Made by a program: the position numbers and the translations under genes. Of a DNA stretch of 34,761 nt, positions 1-8,866 are shown piece after piece. Location: contig NZ_JAHBBE010000027.1 in the NCBI RefSeq assembly GCF_019331805.1, positions 1 through 34,761 of the forward strand. Direction: 5' to 3'. This DNA is from Bifidobacterium pongonis (GTDB lineage: Bacteria > Actinomycetota > Actinomycetes > Actinomycetales > Bifidobacteriaceae). Every line of letters starts with the position of its first letter. Within the stretch, counting starts at the first letter, position 1. The notes beneath the pieces were generated by a model, which did not search any database, was not told the origin of the DNA, and saw only the letters and a list, made by a program, of their open reading frames with translations.

Positions 1-1
1 C

Positions 2-73
2 GCGAACGAATGGTCGAACCGCCGCTACCTGGACATGTCCCGGCTCGATGACAACCTCGTGGAAGCGAACTGA
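2..73 (+). CDS. C-terminal end of an unidentified protein (partial)
   Basis: Frame 2 is open from the window edge to a TGA at 71-73 and encodes about 23 residues ending in LDDNLVEAN. Nearly all third codon positions are G or C, as in the neighbouring genes, while frame 1 closes at 49-51. This suggests the true end of a + strand gene converging on ftsQ. Too little is present to name a family. A short hairpin (158-176, CGGGAG paired with CTCCCG) downstream could help end transcription, but it has no T-run. Confidence 0.45.
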   Translation, partial: ANEWSNRRYLDMSRLDDNLVEAN

Positions 74-182
74 TCATCGCGCCATGGACGGCCATGATCC
101 AAAGTGCGCAACTTTTCGGGCACTACCACGACGGAACCACCTTTCACTGCCGCATTCCGGGAGGTTTGCTCTCCCGTACGGC

Positions 183-381
183 GCCTACTCGGCTTATCTA
201 TGGCAGATTCGGGGGTCGCGATTGTGCCAGGTGGCTTATATATGGCGCCCAAACCCGCATATCGCAAGTATGAACGTTGCAATTCCGCAGTTCGTACTCG
301 GCATATCGCGTTCCAAGTGCCATATATAAGCCACCTAGTATTTTCCAAACCCCGAAATCTGCCATATATAGGCGAGTTGGC
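183..381. repeat. ~200-bp near-palindromic element (MITE-like or long hairpin)
   Basis: The element is one long imperfect inverted repeat centred near 282-283. Three nested arm pairs share almost the same centre: 199-214 with 350-366 (one bulged base), 229-246 with 319-336 (18 of 18 bases complementary), and 265-275 with 290-300 (about 9 of 11, one of them a G-T pair). The outermost bases 183-193 and 371-381 also pair at 9 of 11. Pairing across the whole length suggests a foldback or MITE-type non-autonomous element, or a large transcribed hairpin between two converging genes. It encodes no recognisable protein, and I see no convincing target-site duplication. Confidence 0.7.
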
Positions 382-395
382 AGACCGACACAGCC

Positions 396-583
396 CAAAC
401 CACCGGTTTGTGCCCGTTTGTGATGTACCAAGACGTGATTTGTGAGGTTGCGCGATCGAGTGACGCAGCCTCACAGCCTCACGGACCCACGGACCCACGC
501 CCGCGCAACCGAGCAAGTCACAGCCTCACAGCCGCACGGTCGCTTCCAAGCCGCACCCGGCTGCGCCAACGCGCAGCCAGCCC
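396..583. other. Non-coding stretch with short hairpin and CAC-rich direct repeats
   Basis: This stretch lies between the palindromic element and the ftsQ stop. A CAAACC-ACC-GGTTTG hairpin sits at 396-410. From about 465 to 540 there are short imperfect direct repeats of CCTCACAG/CCTCACGG and ACCCACGG type. No gene is supported here, and I see no clear terminator for ftsQ. Confidence 0.4.
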
Positions 584-2029
584 TCAGCGCAGCACCGGAT
601 GGTACGGCGACGACACATCAACCTGCGTCTTATCCCCGATGACATTCGGATCGGAAAGAATCTTGTCGACATCGGCCTTCTTCAGCGCGATATCCGAGGA
701 ATCGCCCCACACCACGGAATGCTCGCCGTTGTTAAGCTCCGTGGTCACCGAATCCTGGGTTTTCGCGGTCACCTTGGTGATCTGCTTACGCAACGATTCG
801 GGCAGCGCATCCAGTATCTTCACCGCTTCCTTGACGGAACGGTTCTTCACACTGGTTTCGATGTCGCTCACTTCGATGGTCGGTATTCCTGCGGCCCCGT
901 CCTTCGAAATGACGTGCATGACGCGGTAGTCGGAGTCGACAGCCGCGATCCTGCCGTTCGTCGTCTTCAATATCGCGGCCGGCCGCTGCGTGGTCAGCGA
1001 TACGACGAGCCCATGCGGGAATTCCTTGGAGATTTCGGCATCGGATACGCCTGGGATGTTCTTGGCTTGCGAAATGATCTTCGTCGTGTCGACCAACAGC
1101 AGCGAGCGCCCGACCTGTTCGGTCGTCAGGTCGCGCACTTCCGTTTCCGAAACCCAACTGTTCAGTCCGCGAACGCTGATCTGTTCTCCGTCGAGTCTCA
1201 GCAGCGGCGAGAACAGCAGCAGCCATCCGAGCCCGATTACGAGCAGCACGGTCAATGTCACGATGGCGACGCGCACGATGATGATACGCGCGCTCACGCG
1301 CTTGCGTTCCTTGGCTCGCGCGGTGAAGTCCACGATTTTCGGGCGAGCCGCCATGCCGAAGGTGCCTGCGCTTTCGCGCAGTGTTTTGGCAACCAGATCC
1401 TCGCTGGCGAGTTTCCTGGCGTCCACGAAGGAGCCCGGTGCGCTTACGCTGGCGTTTCCCGCCGCCACCGCGCCGTATGAGGAGCTTGCTGTACGGCGCC
1501 CTCCCCCGGCGATGCCGCGCCCTGCGGCGCTGCCGGATGCCATGTTCCGCCGCTGCCCCGCCTGCGCGGAAGCGGCTGTTCTGCCGTTCCTCGCCGACCC
1601 GGAGTTCGGCGTCGACTTGTACGGGGTGCGTTTCCTGGGCTTGCTCACCGCCTTGGGCGGGGTGTTGGCGCCGGACGCATTGTGCGATGGCACATTGCGC
1701 GACGGCACGTTACGTGATGTGCTGTTGCGCGATGAGGCACCGCTCCTCGACGAAACGTTTCGCGATGCGGCGTTCGTATGCTGTTTGGCACCGTTCGCGC
1801 CGGTTCTGCGCAGCTGCGTGCGGGTGCTGGGTTTGATGGGATGCTTGGCTTCCGGCTTCCGACGCGCTGCGGCATCGGAGCCGTTCCCGGACACGTTCCT
1901 GCCGCCTTTAGCCCCGGAACCGGCCCCACCCCCGGAACCGCCACGAACGGGATCGGACTTGCCCGAAAGGGTGCGTGGCTTGCGTCCCTGATGGTCGGGG
2001 CCCGAGCGAACCACCCTTCCCGCCATCAC
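584..2029 (-). CDS. ftsQ: Cell division protein FtsQ (DivIB family) with long basic cytoplasmic tail
   Basis: FtsQ bridges early and late divisome proteins and acts with FtsL and FtsB to activate septal peptidoglycan synthesis. Residues 1-245 form a long Ser/Arg/Lys/Gly-rich cytoplasmic tail. One membrane helix follows at about 249-275, then a POTRA-like domain from about 279 and the FtsQ/DivIB domain up to the C-terminus at residue 481. Many FtsQ proteins have a much shorter tail, so the length here is notable. The GTG start at 2029 overlaps the murC stop by four bases (GTGA), and an ATG follows as the next codon, so translation is probably coupled. It is the last gene of the dcw cluster; ftsZ is not downstream, unlike in many bacteria. 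Start uncertainty is one codon. Confidence 0.92.
   Translation of the reverse strand: MMAGRVVRSGPDHQGRKPRTLSGKSDPVRGGSGGGAGSGAKGGRNVSGNGSDAAARRKPEAKHPIKPSTRTQLRRTGANGAKQHTNAASRNVSSRSGASSRNSTSRNVPSRNVPSHNASGANTPPKAVSKPRKRTPYKSTPNSGSARNGRTAASAQAGQRRNMASGSAAGRGIAGGGRRTASSSYGAVAAGNASVSAPGSFVDARKLASEDLVAKTLRESAGTFGMAARPKIVDFTARAKERKRVSARIIIVRVAIVTLTVLLVIGLGWLLLFSPLLRLDGEQISVRGLNSWVSETEVRDLTTEQVGRSLLLVDTTKIISQAKNIPGVSDAEISKEFPHGLVVSLTTQRPAAILKTTNGRIAAVDSDYRVMHVISKDGAAGIPTIEVSDIETSVKNRSVKEAVKILDALPESLRKQITKVTAKTQDSVTTELNNGEHSVVWGDSSDIALKKADVDKILSDPNVIGDKTQVDVSSPYHPVLR
1681..1740 (-). repeat. 15-bp tandem repeat inside the ftsQ tail
   Basis: Four consecutive imperfect 15-bp units (1681-1695, 1696-1710, 1711-1725, 1726-1740) share a TGCGCGATGGCAC-like core on the + strand. 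They encode Ser-Arg-Asn-Val-Pro-like pentapeptides around residues 97-117 of FtsQ. The repeats keep the reading frame and lie in the disordered cytoplasmic part. Confidence 0.6.
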
Positions 2030-3543
2030 TCACATCCTTCGCGATGCGCTTCCAACGCGTGCAGCATCACCGGTCCCATGTCGGTGATGTCGCCGGCACC
2101 GACGGTGAAGATCACGTCGCCGTGATGCGCACGCATCACCATCATCTGCGCCGCCACACGCATATCCTCCTGCGCGGTGAATTCCACACCGTTCATGCCC
2201 TTGGCTTCACGCACGATGGTGAGCGGCCCGACACCCGGGAAATCCTCCTGCTTCTCACGCGCGGGGAACACGCCGGTGACGATCACGTCGTCGGCCTTGC
2301 CGAGCGCTTCGGCGAACTCGTGCGCGAAGAACTTCGTGCGGGAGAACAGATGCGGCTGGAAGAGCACGCGGATCGCGCCGTCGGGGTAACGGCGGCGGGC
2401 GGCGTCCAGCAGCGCGGCGATTTCGGTGGGGTGATGCGCGTAATCGTCCACCACGGTGACTTGCTTGACGGTTCCGCGAACCTGGAATCGTCGGGCCGCG
2501 CCACGGAAGTCGGCGATCGCCTTGGCCGCTTCACCGGGGTCGACGCCCAGCAGCATGGCCGCGGTGAGCGCCGCGGCGGCGTTGCGCGCGTTGTGCACGC
2601 CCGGAACGGCGAGTTCCACAGCCAGATCGAAGGCGCTCTCCCCCGCCACGCCCGCAGGCACGTTCAGGGTGAAGCGTTCCGTGCCGCTTCCCGCGCTTTC
2701 GCTTTCGGAGACGATGCGCACGTATGCGGCACCGTTCAGTTCGAGCGCCGCGGGATCGCTCGTGCCGTAGACGATCGCCTTGGCCGCGGTTTCGCCCGGC
2801 ATGGCGTTGAGTACGGCCAGCGCGTCGGCGTCATCCGCGCACAGGACCACATGCCCGGTCGCATGCCCGGCGTGACGCACGAATGCGGCGCGGTAATGCG
2901 CTTCGTCGCCGTAATGGTCGAGATGATCGGCTTCGCAGTTGGTGATGATCGCGATTTGCGGGCGGTACTTGTCGAAGCTGCCGTCGGATTCGTCGGCTTC
3001 GGCCACGAGCGCGTCGCCCGCGCCCACATGACCGCCGTCGAGCGTGGATCCGTCGGCGCCTTGGATGGATCCGCCGATTGCATAGCTCGGATCGTTGCCG
3101 GTGCGCACGAGTACGTGCGCGAGCATCGAGCTGGTGGTGGTTTTGCCGTGCGCGCCTGCGACGGTGACCGCGCGACGGCCGTGCATGAGCAGGGCGAGGA
3201 TGTCGCTGCGGTGCACGATGCGGGCGCCGCGTTCCGCCGCGGCCACGATTTCGGGGTTGTCGGGCTTGATGGCGCTGGAGTATACGACCGTGTCGGCGTC
3301 GGCCACGTTTTCGGCGCGCTGGCCGAATTCGACGTGGATGCCCAGCGCTTCGAGACGGTCGGTTTTGGCGCTGCGTTCACGGTCGGAGCCGCTGACCGCG
3401 ACGCCTCGCTGGTGGAGCATCTCGGCGAGCACGCTCATGCCGGCTCCGCCGATGCCGATGAAATGCGTGTGTCCCAGTACCTCGATGCCTTCCTCAGCAT
3501 CGAACGCCGCGTTGGCGGGGGTAAGGGTGATGGTTGCAGTCAC
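2026..3543 (-). CDS. murC: UDP-N-acetylmuramate-L-alanine ligase MurC
   Basis: MurC adds L-alanine to UDP-MurNAc using ATP, the first amino-acid step of peptidoglycan precursor synthesis in the cytoplasm. The 505-residue protein shows the N-terminal Rossmann motif HFIGIGGAGMS (about 27-37), the Mur ligase ATP-binding loop GAHGKTTT (130-137), and a C-terminal domain with VDDYAHHPTE, typical of MurC. Length fits the family. The start is a GTG at 3543 preceded by AAGGAG at seven bases. It follows murG after a 111-bp gap and overlaps ftsQ by four bases. Confidence 0.96.
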   Translation of the reverse strand: MTATITLTPANAAFDAEEGIEVLGHTHFIGIGGAGMSVLAEMLHQRGVAVSGSDRERSAKTDRLEALGIHVEFGQRAENVADADTVVYSSAIKPDNPEIVAAAERGARIVHRSDILALLMHGRRAVTVAGAHGKTTTSSMLAHVLVRTGNDPSYAIGGSIQGADGSTLDGGHVGAGDALVAEADESDGSFDKYRPQIAIITNCEADHLDHYGDEAHYRAAFVRHAGHATGHVVLCADDADALAVLNAMPGETAAKAIVYGTSDPAALELNGAAYVRIVSESESAGSGTERFTLNVPAGVAGESAFDLAVELAVPGVHNARNAAAALTAAMLLGVDPGEAAKAIADFRGAARRFQVRGTVKQVTVVDDYAHHPTEIAALLDAARRRYPDGAIRVLFQPHLFSRTKFFAHEFAEALGKADDVIVTGVFPAREKQEDFPGVGPLTIVREAKGMNGVEFTAQEDMRVAAQMMVMRAHHGDVIFTVGAGDITDMGPVMLHALEAHREGCE

Positions 3544-3596
3544 GAAAACGCTCCTTATATGGTTTTCTGCTCTTGTTTCGTTACGACGATTATGGC

Positions 3597-3630
3597 GCGG
3601 AACGCCGCCGTTGGGGGCGTCACGTTCCGC
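3597..3630 (-). other. Intergenic hairpin between murG and murC
   Basis: GCGGAACG at 3597-3604 pairs with CGTTCCGC at 3623-3630, and an inner ACGCC/GGCGT pair extends the stem. In the minus-strand transcript no T-run follows, so it is a poor intrinsic terminator. It may be a processing or stability hairpin within the dcw transcript. Confidence 0.4.
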
Positions 3631-3654
3631 GGTTCATGCGATGGGTCGCGCGTT

Positions 3655-4824
3655 TCACACGTTCCGGTCGGCCAGGTCGAGGATGCGGCGGGCCATGGTG
3701 TCGGCGGCGTCGCGGATGCCGTACTCCCAAGCCTTGCCGCCCATGGCCTGCAGCGCCGCCTCATCGGCCAGCATCGCGGGCACATGGTCGCGCACCCATG
3801 CCGGGGTCAGGTCGGCGTCGTTGACCATGACGCCGCCACCGGCTTCCACGACGGGCTGCGCGTTGAAACGCTGTTCGCCGTTGCCGATGGGCAGCGGCAC
3901 GTAGACGGCGGGCAGACCCAACGCGGTGAGTTCCGCGACGGTTCCCGCGCCGGAACGGCATACGATCAGGTCGGCGCAGGCGAATGCGAGGTCGATGCGT
4001 TCGAGGTATTCGGCCACATGGTAGTCGCCGCTACCCGCATATTCCGCACCAAGCCCGGTGACATGCCCTTCGCCGGCATTCACTTCGACCAGCTTGCGCA
4101 CTTCGTCGGCCTTGCCTTTGCCGGTCAGGTGCACGACCTGGGCGACGGCGAGCACGTCTTTGGATGCGGCCGCGATCGCACGGTTCAGGCTCACCGCACC
4201 GAGCGATCCGCCGGTGACGAGCACAAGCGGGCGATCCGGGTCGACGCCGAGTTCCTTCGCGGCTTCCTTGCGGGCCGCCGCACGATCGGTTTCCAGCTTC
4301 GATGCCAGTTGCGCGATGACGGGGCGCAACGGCAGGCCGACGCGTTCGATCACGCCGTCGCCCTTGACTTTCAGGCCGGTGCCCTCATACACCACGCCGA
4401 CGAAATCGGCCCAGCGCGCACCCAGCTTGTTGGCCATGCCCGCGCGCGCGTTCTGTTCGTGAATCACCACAGGAATGCCCATCTTGTGTGCCACGGAGTA
4501 TGCGGGGGCCGAGGCGTAGCCGCCGAATCCGGCCACCACGTCGGCTTCGCGCCCTTCGAGGATCTCACGGGTTTTGGCGCATTCCTTCTTCCATTTCATG
4601 GGGAATTGGAGCGCGGCCTTGTTGGGGCGTCTTGGGAAGGGCACCTTCTCCACGGTGTCGAGCTCGTACCCGGCTGCCGGAACCAGGTCCTTCTCCAATC
4701 CGACCGCGGTGCCGAGCACGCTCACCTTGGCGTCCGGGTCAAGCCTGACGATGGCGTCGGCGACGGAAAGCAGCGGGTTGACATGTCCGGCGGTACCTCC
4801 GCCTGCAAGAACAATCTTTTTCAT
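3655..4824 (-). CDS. murG: MurG, UDP-GlcNAc:undecaprenyl-PP-MurNAc-pentapeptide GlcNAc transferase
   Basis: MurG converts lipid I to lipid II at the inner face of the membrane. The 389-residue protein begins [14 protein letters not shown] (glycine-rich N-terminal loop, residues 8-14) and carries [19 protein letters not shown] and the donor-binding [13 protein letters not shown], all standard MurG motifs of the GT28 family. The frame is open further upstream to 5103, but that part lies inside ftsW. The ATG at 4824 begins the conserved N-terminus and has a CGGAGA ribosome binding site. The gene lies 23 bp downstream of ftsW. Confidence 0.95.
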   Translation of the reverse strand: MKKIVLAGGGTAGHVNPLLSVADAIVRLDPDAKVSVLGTAVGLEKDLVPAAGYELDTVEKVPFPRRPNKAALQFPMKWKKECAKTREILEGREADVVAGFGGYASAPAYSVAHKMGIPVVIHEQNARAGMANKLGARWADFVGVVYEGTGLKVKGDGVIERVGLPLRPVIAQLASKLETDRAAARKEAAKELGVDPDRPLVLVTGGSLGAVSLNRAIAAASKDVLAVAQVVHLTGKGKADEVRKLVEVNAGEGHVTGLGAEYAGSGDYHVAEYLERIDLAFACADLIVCRSGAGTVAELTALGLPAVYVPLPIGNGEQRFNAQPVVEAGGGVMVNDADLTPAWVRDHVPAMLADEAALQAMGGKAWEYGIRDAADTMARRILDLADRNV

Positions 4825-4847
4825 AATCTCCGAGCATAGTCCGTGAA

Positions 4848-6194
4848 CTAAACGCGTTGCGATGCGGCCTTGATCTGCGGTTGCTGGCGCATCAGGCTCA
4901 TCGCCACGCCCGATACCATCAGGCACATGATCATGGACGAGCCACCCGCCGAAACGAACGGCATGGGCACGCCGAACACCGGGAACACGCCGACCACGAC
5001 GCCGATGTTCACCACGGCTTGGCCGACCAGCCATGTGGCGATGCACATCAGGGCGATCGAACTGTAGCTTTGCTTGATCTGGACCGCGCTGAACACCAGG
5101 CACCAGCCGAGTATCACGAAGATCAGGATCACCATGGCCGCGCCGATGAATCCGGTTTCCTCGCCGATGATGGCGAAGATGAAATCGTTATGCGCGGCGG
5201 GCAGGTAATTCCATTTCTCACGAGAGTTGCCCAATCCCACGCCGAACATCCCGCCGGATGCGATGGCGTATTTGGCGTGCATGGACTGGTAGCAGATGTT
5301 CTGCGTGTCGGCGGCGGTGCATGACGAGTAGGCGGCGAGGATGCGGTCGCGTCGGTTCTGGCTTGACATGATCATGACCAGGACGATCGACCCCAAGGTG
5401 CCGACCAGTCCCGCCATCCATTTGAGCGGGAACCCTGCGACCAGGAACGCGGCCACGCCGATGAACACGACGATCATGGCGGTACCCAGATCCTTGCCGC
5501 CGAGAATCATGAGCAGCAGCAGGCCATACACCACACCTGCCATGCCGTATGCTCTGATTCCTTTGGTTTCGTAGCGTTTGTTCGCCACCACCAGCGCGGA
5601 CGGCAACCAGACGCACAGCGCGAATTTCACGAATTCGGCGGGCTGGATGGTGATGCCTCCCACGGAGATCCAGCCGTCATTGCCGTACTGGCCCACGCCG
5701 AGCGAGGTGAAGGTGAGCGCCTGCAGGATTCCGGCGACCACCACGGCCACGAATCCGAAACGCTGGTACAGGGCGATGGGCATCCTTGAACAGACCGCGC
5801 CCGCGACCAAGCCGATCAGGAAGAACACGAGCTGGCTCAGGGACGAGACGAACGGCGATTTGCCTGCCGCCGCTGCGGATACCGCCGAGCTGGAGAACAC
5901 CATGATGACGCCGAACACGCTCAGCCCGACCACCGCCATGATGAACCCGTGGTAGCACCACAGCGGGTTGAATAGGCTGCTCATGCCGAAACGGTTGCGG
6001 TTCTGGTTGGAGCCCGTCTCCCCCGCGTTCGCGGAATGCGATGACTTCGATGTGGAGCGCGACACCGTTTTACCGGTCTGCACCTTACCGGTCTGCACCT
6101 TGCCGGATGTCAGTTTGCCGGATGTCAGTTTGCCGGACGATACCGCCCTACGCGACTCCTTCGGCTTGGGTTTTGGCGATTCAATGCGCGCCAC
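4848..6194 (-). CDS. ftsW: Septal peptidoglycan glycosyltransferase FtsW (SEDS family)
   Basis: FtsW is a polytopic membrane enzyme that polymerises lipid II at the septum together with its transpeptidase partner FtsI. After a basic cytoplasmic tail of about 75 residues come roughly ten hydrophobic segments. The loop [20 protein letters not shown] carries the conserved SEDS aspartate region. GTG at 6194 is the most plausible start: it gives 448 residues, overlaps the murD end by 14 bp and has a GGGTGG upstream. In-frame upstream ATGs would extend deep into murD. The tail contains five 15-bp tandem repeats. FtsI lies in the same cluster. Confidence 0.9.
   Translation of the reverse strand: MARIESPKPKPKESRRAVSSGKLTSGKLTSGKVQTGKVQTGKTVSRSTSKSSHSANAGETGSNQNRNRFGMSSLFNPLWCYHGFIMAVVGLSVFGVIMVFSSSAVSAAAAGKSPFVSSLSQLVFFLIGLVAGAVCSRMPIALYQRFGFVAVVVAGILQALTFTSLGVGQYGNDGWISVGGITIQPAEFVKFALCVWLPSALVVANKRYETKGIRAYGMAGVVYGLLLLMILGGKDLGTAMIVVFIGVAAFLVAGFPLKWMAGLVGTLGSIVLVMIMSSQNRRDRILAAYSSCTAADTQNICYQSMHAKYAIASGGMFGVGLGNSREKWNYLPAAHNDFIFAIIGEETGFIGAAMVILIFVILGWCLVFSAVQIKQSYSSIALMCIATWLVGQAVVNIGVVVGVFPVFGVPMPFVSAGGSSMIMCLMVSGVAMSLMRQQPQIKAASQRV
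6070..6144 (-). repeat. Five 15-bp tandem repeats in the ftsW tail
   Basis: Units 6070-6084 and 6085-6099 are identical (TTACCGGTCTGCACC), and 6100-6114 and 6115-6129 are identical (TTGCCGGATGTCAGT). A fifth diverged unit fills 6130-6144. They encode (S/T)GK(L/V)(T/Q) pentapeptides around residues 19-42 of FtsW. Pairs of identical units suggest recent slippage-type expansion in a disordered cytoplasmic segment. Confidence 0.85.
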
Positions 6195-7635
6195 GAGCCA
6201 CCACCCATTGCTTGGCGGCCTGAGCGAACTTATCCCCGCGATCCGCATACGACTTGAACTGGTCGAAGGATGCGCAGGCGGGCGCCATAAGTACCACGTC
6301 GCCGGGCTGGGCCATACGACTCGCCTCCTCGACGGCACGTTCCATCACCTGCTCCTTCGGGGTGGCGGGGTCGATGACCGCCAGCGGAATGGTCGGCGCC
6401 TGCGAGGCGAAGGCCTCGAGCATGGGAGCCTGATCGGTGCCGATGATCACCGCGCCTCTCAGCGCGTCGGCCTGGGATGCCACGAGATCCTCGAAGCGGC
6501 TGCCTTTGGCCAGGCCGCCTGCGATCCACACCACGCTGCCGCGCGCGAAGCTGGAGATGGATGCCTTCACCGCATGGGCGTTGGTCGCTTTGGAATCGTC
6601 CACGAAACGGATGGTGTTACCGTCCGCGTCGGGTTCGGTCGCGGCGACGGTGGCGATGCGATGGCCGCCGGGGGCGAAAGCCTTCAACGCTTCCAAAGCC
6701 TTGTCGGTATCCGCGCCGAGGCCGAGGGCCAATGCGAGCGCGGTCAGCGCGTCGGCGAGCAGATGCGGGTAGATGGTGCCGTCGGGTTCGGTCAGATGGG
6801 TGAATTCGCTGATGGGTGCCAGACGGTTCGGCGTGCCGGCTTTACCGGATGCGACGCCGCTCATGTCCACGATCCAGCCGTCGACGACGCCGATCTGCCC
6901 ATCCGTAGGCTCGCCCAGCGTGAAGCCGATCCTGCGGCAACCTTCCGCGGTCTGCGCCTCATCGGCCTTGGCCGTGACCACGGGATCGTCCGCATTGTAA
7001 ACCAGTGCACGCTTGACGTTGTGGAACACCTTGGCCTTGTCGGCGGCGTAGTTCTCGCGCCCGCCATGCCAGTCGAGATGGTCGTCGGCGATGTTGGTGA
7101 TCGCCGCGCAGTCGAGTTCCATGGAGTCGGTGAAATGCATTTGGAAGGAGCTGAGCTCCACGCACAGCGCGTCGTGTTCCGGATTGGTGGCGCACCGGGA
7201 CAGGCTCATGGCCATGTTGCCGGAGGCGATGTTGCCGGCGGTGGGCGCGTCCATGCCGCAGGCGGTCAGCATGGCCGAGGTCATTTCCGTGGTGGAGGTT
7301 TTGCCGTTGGTGCCGGTGATGCCGATCCACGGCGCGGGCTTGCCGGTGCGGGCGTTGTTCACGCGCAACCGCCATGCGAACTCCACTTCGCTCATCACGG
7401 GGATGCCGCGCTTGGCGGCTTCGAGGATGAAGGGCGTGCGGGGGTTGAAGACCGGGGATGCCATCACGTAGTCGATCTCATCCCAGTTCACGTCGTCGAA
7501 GGAGTGCAGGTCCGCTTCCGGCTTCCTCTCGTCCACGCCGATGACGTGGGCTCCCCGTTCGGCGAGCACTTCGGCCAGCGAAACGCCGGAGACTCCGAGA
7601 CCTGCGATCAGCACTGTTGCATTGGTGAAATCCAT
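6181..7635 (-). CDS. murD: UDP-N-acetylmuramoyl-L-alanine-D-glutamate ligase MurD
   Basis: MurD adds D-glutamate to UDP-MurNAc-L-Ala in an ATP-dependent cytoplasmic reaction. The 484-residue protein has a Rossmann-like N-terminus ([10 protein letters not shown]), the ATP-binding loop [11 protein letters not shown] (about 105-115), an HLDWHGG segment, and a C-terminal domain with [11 protein letters not shown] and [12 protein letters not shown], diagnostic for MurD. ATG at 7635 has AAGGAG five bases upstream. Its end overlaps the ftsW start. It follows mraY after 63 bp. Confidence 0.96.
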   Translation of the reverse strand: MDFTNATVLIAGLGVSGVSLAEVLAERGAHVIGVDERKPEADLHSFDDVNWDEIDYVMASPVFNPRTPFILEAAKRGIPVMSEVEFAWRLRVNNARTGKPAPWIGITGTNGKTSTTEMTSAMLTACGMDAPTAGNIASGNMAMSLSRCATNPEHDALCVELSSFQMHFTDSMELDCAAITNIADDHLDWHGGRENYAADKAKVFHNVKRALVYNADDPVVTAKADEAQTAEGCRRIGFTLGEPTDGQIGVVDGWIVDMSGVASGKAGTPNRLAPISEFTHLTEPDGTIYPHLLADALTALALALGLGADTDKALEALKAFAPGGHRIATVAATEPDADGNTIRFVDDSKATNAHAVKASISSFARGSVVWIAGGLAKGSRFEDLVASQADALRGAVIIGTDQAPMLEAFASQAPTIPLAVIDPATPKEQVMERAVEEASRMAQPGDVVLMAPACASFDQFKSYADRGDKFAQAAKQWVVARGAH

Positions 7636-7698
7636 TGTTGCTCCTTCAATAACCCCTGTACGTAACCTTGTATGCTTGCTTGCGTTTCGTCGGGAGAC

Positions 7699-8805
7699 TC
7701 AGCCGAACAGCAGGCCGGACCGGGAGGCCCAGTCGCAGTAGAACAGCACGAGTCCGACCACGACGAACATGAGTTCGATCATCCAGAAACGCACCACGAC
7801 CTTCGATTCCTGCCAGCCGAGCAGTTCGAAATGATGGTGGATCGGCGCCATCTTGAACACGCGCTTGTGCGTCATCTTGAAGTAGCCGACCTGGATCACG
7901 TCGCTCATCGCCTCGATGACGAACAGGCCGCCGAGGATGACGGCGAGGACTTCGGTGTGCGTGGCGATGGACAGTGCCGCGAACAGGCCGCCCAATGCCA
8001 GGGAGCCGGTGTCGCCCATGAAGATGGATGCGGGGTTCGTGTTGTACCACAGGAAGCCGAAGCAGGCGACCGCGGCGCATACCGCGATGATGGTCAGGTC
8101 GAGCGGGTCGGAGACCGCATAGGCGAAACCTCCCCTGTTGCCGCCCTTGAGATGGTAGCTTTCCCAGAACGCGATGACCGCGTAGCCGACGAAGGCGATC
8201 ATCGAGGAGCCTGCGGCCAGGCCGTCCAGACCGTCGGTCAGGTTCACGGCGTTGCTCCACGCCGCCATAAGGAAGTTCACCCAGATGACGAACAGGATGA
8301 TGGCCACCACCCTGCCCGCGAATTCGAAGCTGATGAACGGCTTCTCGACGAAGCTGATACCCGCCTGGGCGCTGGCGAAACCGGACTTGGTGGGGATCAT
8401 CAGCGACAGCACCGCGTAGATGGTGGCGAGCACGAACTGGCCGATGAACTTGCCGCGAACGGTAAGGCCTTCGCTCTGCTTCTTGCGCACCTTGGCGAAA
8501 TCGTCGATGAAGCCGAGCATGCCCATGGACAGCATGGCGAACAGTACGAGCAGCGCGGAGGGTGACGGCACGTCGCCGCTACGGCAGTACCGGTAGATCG
8601 CGCTGGAGAGCCAGCCGAGCAGGATGGCCAGATTGATGACGACACCACCCAGCGTGGGGGTGCCACGCTTGACCTGATGCGACTGCGGGCCGTCCTGGCG
8701 GATGTACTGGCCGTAGTGCAGACGATGCACCAGCCGGATAAGCAGCGGTGTGCCCACGATCGTGACGATGAACGACACCAGGATTCCAATGATGAGCGCG
8801 ATCAC
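7699..8805 (-). CDS. mraY: Phospho-N-acetylmuramoyl-pentapeptide transferase MraY
   Basis: MraY transfers phospho-MurNAc-pentapeptide to undecaprenyl phosphate to form lipid I, the first membrane step of the pathway. The 368-residue polytopic protein has the expected conserved aspartates (DD at 101-102 and NLTDGLDG at 188-195), MGDTGS (263-268) and the histidine loop PIHHHFELLGW (about 321-331). About ten hydrophobic helices are visible and length is normal. It lies 61 bp downstream of murF and upstream of murD in the dcw order. Confidence 0.96.
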   Translation of the reverse strand: MIALIIGILVSFIVTIVGTPLLIRLVHRLHYGQYIRQDGPQSHQVKRGTPTLGGVVINLAILLGWLSSAIYRYCRSGDVPSPSALLVLFAMLSMGMLGFIDDFAKVRKKQSEGLTVRGKFIGQFVLATIYAVLSLMIPTKSGFASAQAGISFVEKPFISFEFAGRVVAIILFVIWVNFLMAAWSNAVNLTDGLDGLAAGSSMIAFVGYAVIAFWESYHLKGGNRGGFAYAVSDPLDLTIIAVCAAVACFGFLWYNTNPASIFMGDTGSLALGGLFAALSIATHTEVLAVILGGLFVIEAMSDVIQVGYFKMTHKRVFKMAPIHHHFELLGWQESKVVVRFWMIELMFVVVGLVLFYCDWASRSGLLFG

Positions 8806-8866
8806 TTAAACGTCTCTTTTCCCTCTGTGTTCCTGTATTTTCTCAAGTTTGGCGTGGTGCTTGCGA

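Noticed and set aside
48..445. Short open frames over the palindromic element
   Set aside because: They lie inside the inverted repeat, have no ribosome binding site and show mirrored peptide content from the palindrome.
460..545. Possible CRISPR-like direct repeats
   Set aside because: Repeats are only about 8 bases, irregular and without spacers of constant length.
1975..4839. A 954-codon open frame on the + strand opposite murC and murG
   Set aside because: It is antisense to two clearly conserved genes. High GC at third codon positions removes stops from the opposite strand; the translation has no recognisable domain.
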